From NCBI GenBank assembly GCA_900469445.1, contig UBXM01000051.1, positions 1 through 64,000 of the forward strand: a stretch of DNA of 64,000 bases. Direction: 5' to 3'. Position 1 is the stretch's first letter; the number at the start of each line of letters is the position of its first letter. The position numbers were made by a program, and so were the translations under genes. Shown in pieces: positions 59,561 through 64,000 of the stretch. The notes under the pieces were generated by a model that did no database searches, was not told the origin of the DNA, and saw only the letters and a list, made by a program, of their open reading frames with translations. This DNA comes from Hyphomicrobiales bacterium (lineage in GTDB: Bacteria; Pseudomonadota; Alphaproteobacteria; Rhizobiales; Rhizobiaceae).

Positions 59561-60499
59561 ATGGATACGATCAACGACATCAATCTGCGGCTGCTTCAGA
59601 CCTTTCTCGTCGTGGCAAGCGAAGGAAGCTTTCGGCTTGCCGGCGAGAAGCTGAACCGCGCCCATTCAGCCGTCAGTGTCCAGATCCGTCAATTGGAAGA
59701 ACAGCTTCAGGTTAAGCTTTTCGAGCGTACGACACGCAGCGTCAAATTGACGGAAGAAGGCACCAAGCTGCAGGAAAGTCTGCGCAAGGCCCATTACGAG
59801 ATCCTGCATGGGCTTCGTGAAATTCGAGAGGCCGCGGATCTGAAGCGCGGGCAGTTGTCACTTGCCAGTTCCTCCCATGTCGCATCCGTCCATCTGCCTC
59901 CTATCCTGACGCAGTTCGTCAGCGAGTTTCCGGAAGTGGCAGTGACAATCCGGGAACTGACCTCGACCGATCTCTACGCCGCGCTACGCAAACATGAAGT
60001 CGATTTCGCCATCGGTCCACACGGAACGGACCAGGCGTTCGACTTCAGTCCCATACTGGTCGAGCCGCTGCATGCGTTGGTCCACCCGCGCTTCTTCCAT
60101 CCGAAGAAGAAGACCGTGACCTGGCGAGAGATCGCTCAGTTCCCGATCCTTCTGCCTGCGCCGCAAACAGCAATGCGGCGGATCGTCGATCAGGTCCTGC
60201 ACGACAATGGATTGGTGGAGACAAACCGATACCAGTTCATTCAGGCCGAGACGATCATCGCCATGGCAGAAGCGGGACTAGGCATTGCCGTCCAACCCAG
60301 CACGAGGCTTGCCAAACACCCGCCACAGACCGCACGGGTCATAACCCTAACGGAACCGCATATCCGACGGGCCATGTCGCTGATCCGGCTGAAGAGGCGG
60401 GATCTTTCGCCGGCAGCAAAATACTTGGCCGATACCATCATTCGGGAGGTGCGCCGTGTTACCGACTACGTAGAGGGTGAGGCATTTTTTACGCCCTAA
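59561..60499 (+). CDS. LysR-family transcriptional regulator
   Basis: A 312-residue LysR-type regulator. The helix-turn-helix is at residues 6-65 (LLQTFLVVASEGSFRLAGEK and RAHSAVSVQIRQLEEQL), and the rest is the two-lobed effector-binding domain (LSLASSSHVASVHLPPILTQ and FVSEFPEV). It is divergent from tctC with a 151-bp gap that contains the GATACC palindrome, so it probably activates the acid-sugar operon when its substrate or an intermediate is present. ATG 59561 has GGAG five to eight bases upstream. Confidence 0.93.
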   Translation: MDTINDINLRLLQTFLVVASEGSFRLAGEKLNRAHSAVSVQIRQLEEQLQVKLFERTTRSVKLTEEGTKLQESLRKAHYEILHGLREIREAADLKRGQLSLASSSHVASVHLPPILTQFVSEFPEVAVTIRELTSTDLYAALRKHEVDFAIGPHGTDQAFDFSPILVEPLHALVHPRFFHPKKKTVTWREIAQFPILLPAPQTAMRRIVDQVLHDNGLVETNRYQFIQAETIIAMAEAGLGIAVQPSTRLAKHPPQTARVITLTEPHIRRAMSLIRLKRRDLSPAAKYLADTIIREVRRVTDYVEGEAFFTP

Positions 60500-60510
60500 G
60501 ACCACGAGAG

Positions 60511-60590
60511 CGACTTGAGCTCTTGAGTGGAATCGAACAGTCGTTCACCTAAAGAGAATGACCCTGGTTAAGGCATTTAAGCCGGAGAAA
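60511..60590 (-). other. tRNA-like remnant 4 between LysR and Fic
   Basis: GCTCTTGAGTGGAATCGAAC (60519-60538) is a variant of the T-arm-like sequences at 49053, 50012 and 51325; about 35 bases further, GGCATTTAAGCCGG (60573-60586) resembles an anticodon stem with a TTAAAT loop and matches GCATATTTAAGCGG at 51352. The arrangement looks like the 3' half of a tRNA-Leu-like gene read leftward, without the 5' half or acceptor stem. Confidence 0.4.
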
Positions 60591-60600
60591 CGATTTATTT

Positions 60601-61701
60601 CTACAGCAACAGCGAGTAGCGGGTATGCCGTCGTTCACCCGTACGCGTCAGGGCACCGATCTCCACAAGATGCTGAAGATCGCGTGTCGCTGTTGCACGG
60701 GATGTGTTTGTGATCGAGATGTAGTTTTCAGCACTTAGGCCCCCCTTGAAGCCTGCCGTGCCTTCCTTGAAAATGCGGGCAATCACCTTTTCCTGCCGCT
60801 CGTTCAGTTTGCCTCGAAAACGGTCGTAGAACTTTGTTTTCTGGATGAAGAAATCTACGCGCTCAAGCGTCGCACGTTGAGCATCGAGGATCGTTTCCGA
60901 GAAAAAAATGACCCAATCGGTGATGTCGAGTGTACGCTGGTGGCGCTCAAGTTCGGAATAGTAGTCCTTTCGGTTCTTTTCGATTGTGAAGGCGAGCGAT
61001 ATGAGACTTGGCTGCCCTATGTTTTGCGCTAGGGATTTCTCAGCAAGCGCCCGCCCAATTCGGCCATTGCCATCCTCAAATGGATGTATGCTCTCAAAGT
61101 AAAGGTGGCCGATAGCTGCGCGCGTCAAAGCTTGAAGCGGAGTTTTGCTGGTTGGCCCAGATTGATTGAACCATGCGATGAAGGTCTCCATCTCAACTGT
61201 AACCTGACGAGATGGAGGAGCCTCGAAATGGATTGTGGGCTTGTCCAATCGACCTGACACGATCTGCATGGCGTCTTCATGCTTGCGGTAAGCACCAACT
61301 GTGTCGATATATCGATTTGCTGCCATCAGCATTGAGTGCCAGTGGAACAGTGTCTCATGGTGCAGCGGCCCGTGCCAGCTTCGATAGACGTCAGCCATCA
61401 TTTCGGCGATCCCCCGCTCCTGGGGACGGACCTGTCGATCATCGCTATTGAGCCCGAACTGCCGGCGGAGTGATGACTGGACGCTTACGCGGTCGAGAAA
61501 CTCCCCCTCAATCTCCGAGGTCTTGATCGCTTCGTCGCTCAACAATTCAATGCGAAGCTGGCTGCTGTCGTCCTCGTTGAAATGCCGCACGGCACCGATG
61601 ACTTCGCCGGCGGATTGCAGGAATTTCTGCTCCAATGGTACCAGGCTTGCAGCTTCGTACCTGAAGTTTGGCCAATCTGCGCTCTGCCAGTTCCACTGCA
61701 T
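60601..61701 (-). CDS. Fic-domain protein with DUF4172 N-terminus
   Basis: A 366-residue Fic protein. The N-terminus (MQWNWQSADWPNFRYEAASL) is the DUF4172 module found before many Fic domains. The inhibitory motif TSEIEG is at residues 61-66, and the active site HPFEDGNGRIGR at 206-217 is intact. A C-terminal winged-helix part follows, with SRATATRDLQHLVEIGAL. Like the Fic protein at 50217 it should adenylylate an unknown target and be held inactive by its own N-terminal helix. It is a single gene, transcribed toward the LysR gene. Confidence 0.93.
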   Translation of the reverse strand: MQWNWQSADWPNFRYEAASLVPLEQKFLQSAGEVIGAVRHFNEDDSSQLRIELLSDEAIKTSEIEGEFLDRVSVQSSLRRQFGLNSDDRQVRPQERGIAEMMADVYRSWHGPLHHETLFHWHSMLMAANRYIDTVGAYRKHEDAMQIVSGRLDKPTIHFEAPPSRQVTVEMETFIAWFNQSGPTSKTPLQALTRAAIGHLYFESIHPFEDGNGRIGRALAEKSLAQNIGQPSLISLAFTIEKNRKDYYSELERHQRTLDITDWVIFFSETILDAQRATLERVDFFIQKTKFYDRFRGKLNERQEKVIARIFKEGTAGFKGGLSAENYISITNTSRATATRDLQHLVEIGALTRTGERRHTRYSLLL

Positions 61702-61908
61702 GAGTTATAGCCCATATTTCTATAACTCAGAAATATCCTCGTTTATGAGCCATGGCAAGCCTATCTATCGCTCAACTATAAAATCCTGCGTGCTTCACTG
61801 GAGAGTGACGATCTGAAAAAAGCTGCCTCTTGCCGAACATACTTTATTAAAGGGCACATCCTATTTCCGCTCGCCCTCGGTATTGGTGCCGAGAGATACG
61901 GAAGAAGC

Positions 61909-64000
61909 ATGACCAAAAACGACATTTCATCACGCCATTTTCAGCGAAAGATATCCCAATTCTGCGAGCTACGTATTGCGCCGATTACATCCAAGCGGGT
62001 GCTGGAGAACATCCGGCCCTTTCTGGTCAGTTTGATTATCTACCGGAAATCGCCTCCGCTCCTGAATGGCTATATCGACTGGACGACGATTAGTCAGGCG
62101 TGCGGAATTGAAGCCGAGTTGACGGCAGAACTGAAAAAGCAGCTGCGGCCAGGCCTGGATGCAATCATCCGGTGGCTCGGTGTAGCACCAGCGGTCGAAG
62201 AGAGACGGCCGCCAAAGCAGACAGTTCGCCCGGACAAGATAACGCCTGCCAAAAAAGCAGCCTCCTCAACCTCAACCAGAAAGCCCCAACGTGCGACCGC
62301 GGATGGCAACTTTGCCCCGTCCGCATCTGCGCCACGTGGGCCGACGCCAAAACCGATCAGCCCTCTCCCGGAACCACTGTTCGAAGCGACAGAAGATCCG
62401 GCGCGCTTTCAGGATGCACTGGTCTATCATATGCGTCGGTTCGGCGACACCTATTGGCAGCTTTACCGCGCCGTTGTTCATCTGAATGAGTCCTTCGACA
62501 ATAAGACGCTACTATCCTGGATCCAGGGCGAGCGCGTGCCCCGGTCTGTAGCCAGTTTCAATATCCTCCGCCGCATCGAGCGACGCTATCGACTTTCGGA
62601 GGGCTATTTCAAAGAGAAGCTGCCGCACCAGGCGCGCTCGCTTTATGGTCACGATCTCGGTGACATCAGCCCGGCTGAGCGTCGAAGGATTTCATTACAT
62701 CTGCCCGAGGACTTCAACAGCCTGCCCTTTACCAAGCGCGAAGAGATCCTCGATTGGGTGCGCCGAGTGATCATTTCCGGCTCGACAGAATATCGCCGCT
62801 ATCAGGCGGCAGCCAGTAAGCAGCGTTATGCGATCCGCTTTCCCGGCGTCACCTATGGCGGCAGCTTTCTTTCCTCTCGATCGTTGGCCTCCGCGGCCGG
62901 TGCCAATCAGAAACTCGCGGCAGAACCTGATGATCCGGATCTGCTCTCCGGCGTTGTCGACGCACCGCCGAGGCTTGCAATGGAAATGGCTGATCTCATC
63001 CGCTTCAAGACTTCGACGCTGACGGCTATTGGCTTTCAGCGTAATGGCGTCTGGGGTGAAGAAACGGCCTCCCAGAAAATCGAGCACCTCGGTCTGATGT
63101 TTGGTGCACTGGCCGCTTCCCCAAGCAGTGCCGTGAAGGGTTTCGGCGTGCCAGTCAGCCAGTTGAGCTTCGGCCTTCTCGTCTTCCCCGGTGTTTGGGA
63201 TTGGTATCTACAGTGGCGGGAACAGCGGCGTGGTTTCTACACCAAATGGGAAGAGGACATGTTGATGGTCGCCCAAGCCTTATCTCGCGCGGACGTCGGC
63301 TGGATCCGGCAGCACCCGGAACTCCTTCGGAATGTCAGGCCCATCGCGGGTCTGATCGAACAGGAAGAAATCGATTTCGCGGCTTGCGACTGGCATGGCG
63401 CCTGCGATGCGTTTCATCGGCATGCCGCTAACCGATCCAAGGAAATCCAACGCGTCATGCGTGTCCATCGCGACCCGTTCGAACCAATCATGTGCGTGCT
63501 GGAAGCAGAAAGCCCGTTGGCGGAATATCGGAAGATCACAGATGAGATCGTGAGACGCGTGCCGGATGAAAGCCGATATCCACGGCCAGCGGCCGAAGCC
63601 GTCAGGGCCTTCCTGCTCCTCCGGCTTGGCCTCCATCTTGGGCTCAGACAAAAAAACCTTCGCCAACTTCGTGTCTGCCCCCGCGGACATTATCCGACAT
63701 CAGAACGCCGGCTTGAAGACATGAAATGCGGCGAGTTGCGCTGGAGTGATCGCGACCATGGGTGGGAGGTCCTTATCCCATCGGTCGCATTCAAAAACTC
63801 TGGCTCCTCCTTCTTCGGACAGAAGCCGTTCAGGCTGATCCTGCCCGACTTGCTCGATCTCTATAAATACCTCGACGCTTACATCGACCGTCATCGTGGT
63901 GTTCTGCTCGGCGGCGCCAAAGATCCCGGAACCCTGTTCGTCAAGACGGTGAAGACGACCAGTATCGATGCAGCCTACAACTCAACCACATTCTACGAGG
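61909..64000 (+). CDS. Large tyrosine recombinase/integrase, C-terminus beyond the window
   Basis: An open frame of 697 codons from ATG 61909 (GGAAG about four bases upstream) runs off the right edge. The last 150 residues fit the start of a tyrosine recombinase catalytic domain: FLLLRLGLHLGLRQKNLRQL has the box-I Arg, and VLIPSVAFKNSG the beta-hairpin Lys; the HxxR and Tyr would lie outside. Before that there are over 500 residues with few recognisable motifs, including a Pro/Lys-rich linker around residues 105-165. Such length is far above the usual 300-400 residues of phage integrases. It may mark the edge of an integrative element that continues to the right. Confidence 0.75.
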   Translation, partial: MTKNDISSRHFQRKISQFCELRIAPITSKRVLENIRPFLVSLIIYRKSPPLLNGYIDWTTISQACGIEAELTAELKKQLRPGLDAIIRWLGVAPAVEERRPPKQTVRPDKITPAKKAASSTSTRKPQRATADGNFAPSASAPRGPTPKPISPLPEPLFEATEDPARFQDALVYHMRRFGDTYWQLYRAVVHLNESFDNKTLLSWIQGERVPRSVASFNILRRIERRYRLSEGYFKEKLPHQARSLYGHDLGDISPAERRRISLHLPEDFNSLPFTKREEILDWVRRVIISGSTEYRRYQAAASKQRYAIRFPGVTYGGSFLSSRSLASAAGANQKLAAEPDDPDLLSGVVDAPPRLAMEMADLIRFKTSTLTAIGFQRNGVWGEETASQKIEHLGLMFGALAASPSSAVKGFGVPVSQLSFGLLVFPGVWDWYLQWREQRRGFYTKWEEDMLMVAQALSRADVGWIRQHPELLRNVRPIAGLIEQEEIDFAACDWHGACDAFHRHAANRSKEIQRVMRVHRDPFEPIMCVLEAESPLAEYRKITDEIVRRVPDESRYPRPAAEAVRAFLLLRLGLHLGLRQKNLRQLRVCPRGHYPTSERRLEDMKCGELRWSDRDHGWEVLIPSVAFKNSGSSFFGQKPFRLILPDLLDLYKYLDAYIDRHRGVLLGGAKDPGTLFVKTVKTTSIDAAYNSTTFYE

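Noticed and set aside
60511..60600. Intact tRNA-Leu gene
   Set aside because: Only T-arm and anticodon-arm-like parts are visible; the 5' half would fall in the Fic coding region and no acceptor stem forms.

Overview
The window looks like a GC-rich accessory region of a Rhizobiaceae-type alphaproteobacterium (Rhizobium/Agrobacterium relatives). This is inferred from the gene content: several sugar and acid-sugar uptake systems each with its own LacI, GntR or LysR regulator, small CsbD and DUF2934 stress-type proteins, Rmf-like small proteins, many VapBC-type modules, and IS5/IS110 debris. It reads like a plasmid, chromid or genomic-island segment. No intact rRNA, tRNA or CRISPR array was seen.

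Layout. 0-5 kb: tail of a sugar ABC ATPase, a Na/Pi cotransporter, two small hypothetical genes and msrA. 5.5-9.3 kb: a LacI regulator divergent from an MFS transporter plus a rhamnonate-dehydratase-like enolase, with twin LacI-type operators. 9.3-18.6 kb: a degraded zone with an IS5 remnant, an extra rpsU, DUF2934, CsbD, a broken hydrolase, small disordered proteins, a GGDEF-EAL protein, an orphan ParD and IS110 fragments. 18.6-25.6 kb: amidohydrolase, NTF2-like protein, GntR regulator, a Tau/Ssu/Thi-type ABC importer and a gamma-glutamyltransferase. 25.9-26.7 kb: a VapBC-type module. 26.9-36.0 kb: four tightly coupled glycan genes, three of which are multi-enzyme fusions (GT-UDP-galactopyranose mutase; GT-Gfo/Idh-MDR; GT-glycoside hydrolase). 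36-41.6 kb: pseudogenes, two more toxin-antitoxin modules, small cysteine-rich genes, a Ser/Gly/Asn-rich secreted protein and an Rmf-duplication gene. 41.7-49.0 kb: a complete CUT1 sugar ABC operon with epimerase, Gfo/Idh dehydrogenase and divergent LacI regulator. 49.3-51.3 kb: HigBA-like module and a Fic protein. 51.4-60.5 kb: an acid-sugar operon (TctCBA transporter, SAF oxidoreductase, Asp/Glu-racemase-like protein, OtnK-type kinase, OtnC-type aldolase, TauE) with divergent LysR. 60.6-64 kb: a second Fic protein and a large tyrosine recombinase that runs off the right edge.

How it fits together. The region is a mosaic of catabolic cassettes separated by addiction modules, Fic proteins and mobile-element scraps. 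Two patterns stand out. First, the 26.9-36.0 kb fused-enzyme glycan cluster combines galactofuranose precursor synthesis, four glycosyltransferase domains, a two-part oxidoreductase and a glycosidase domain on four overlapping or closely spaced genes, with no polymerase, flippase or export gene in view. It is the best candidate here for an undescribed system. Second, short tRNA T-arm-like sequences recur at four module boundaries between 49.05 and 60.59 kb, two of them flanking the acid-sugar operon.
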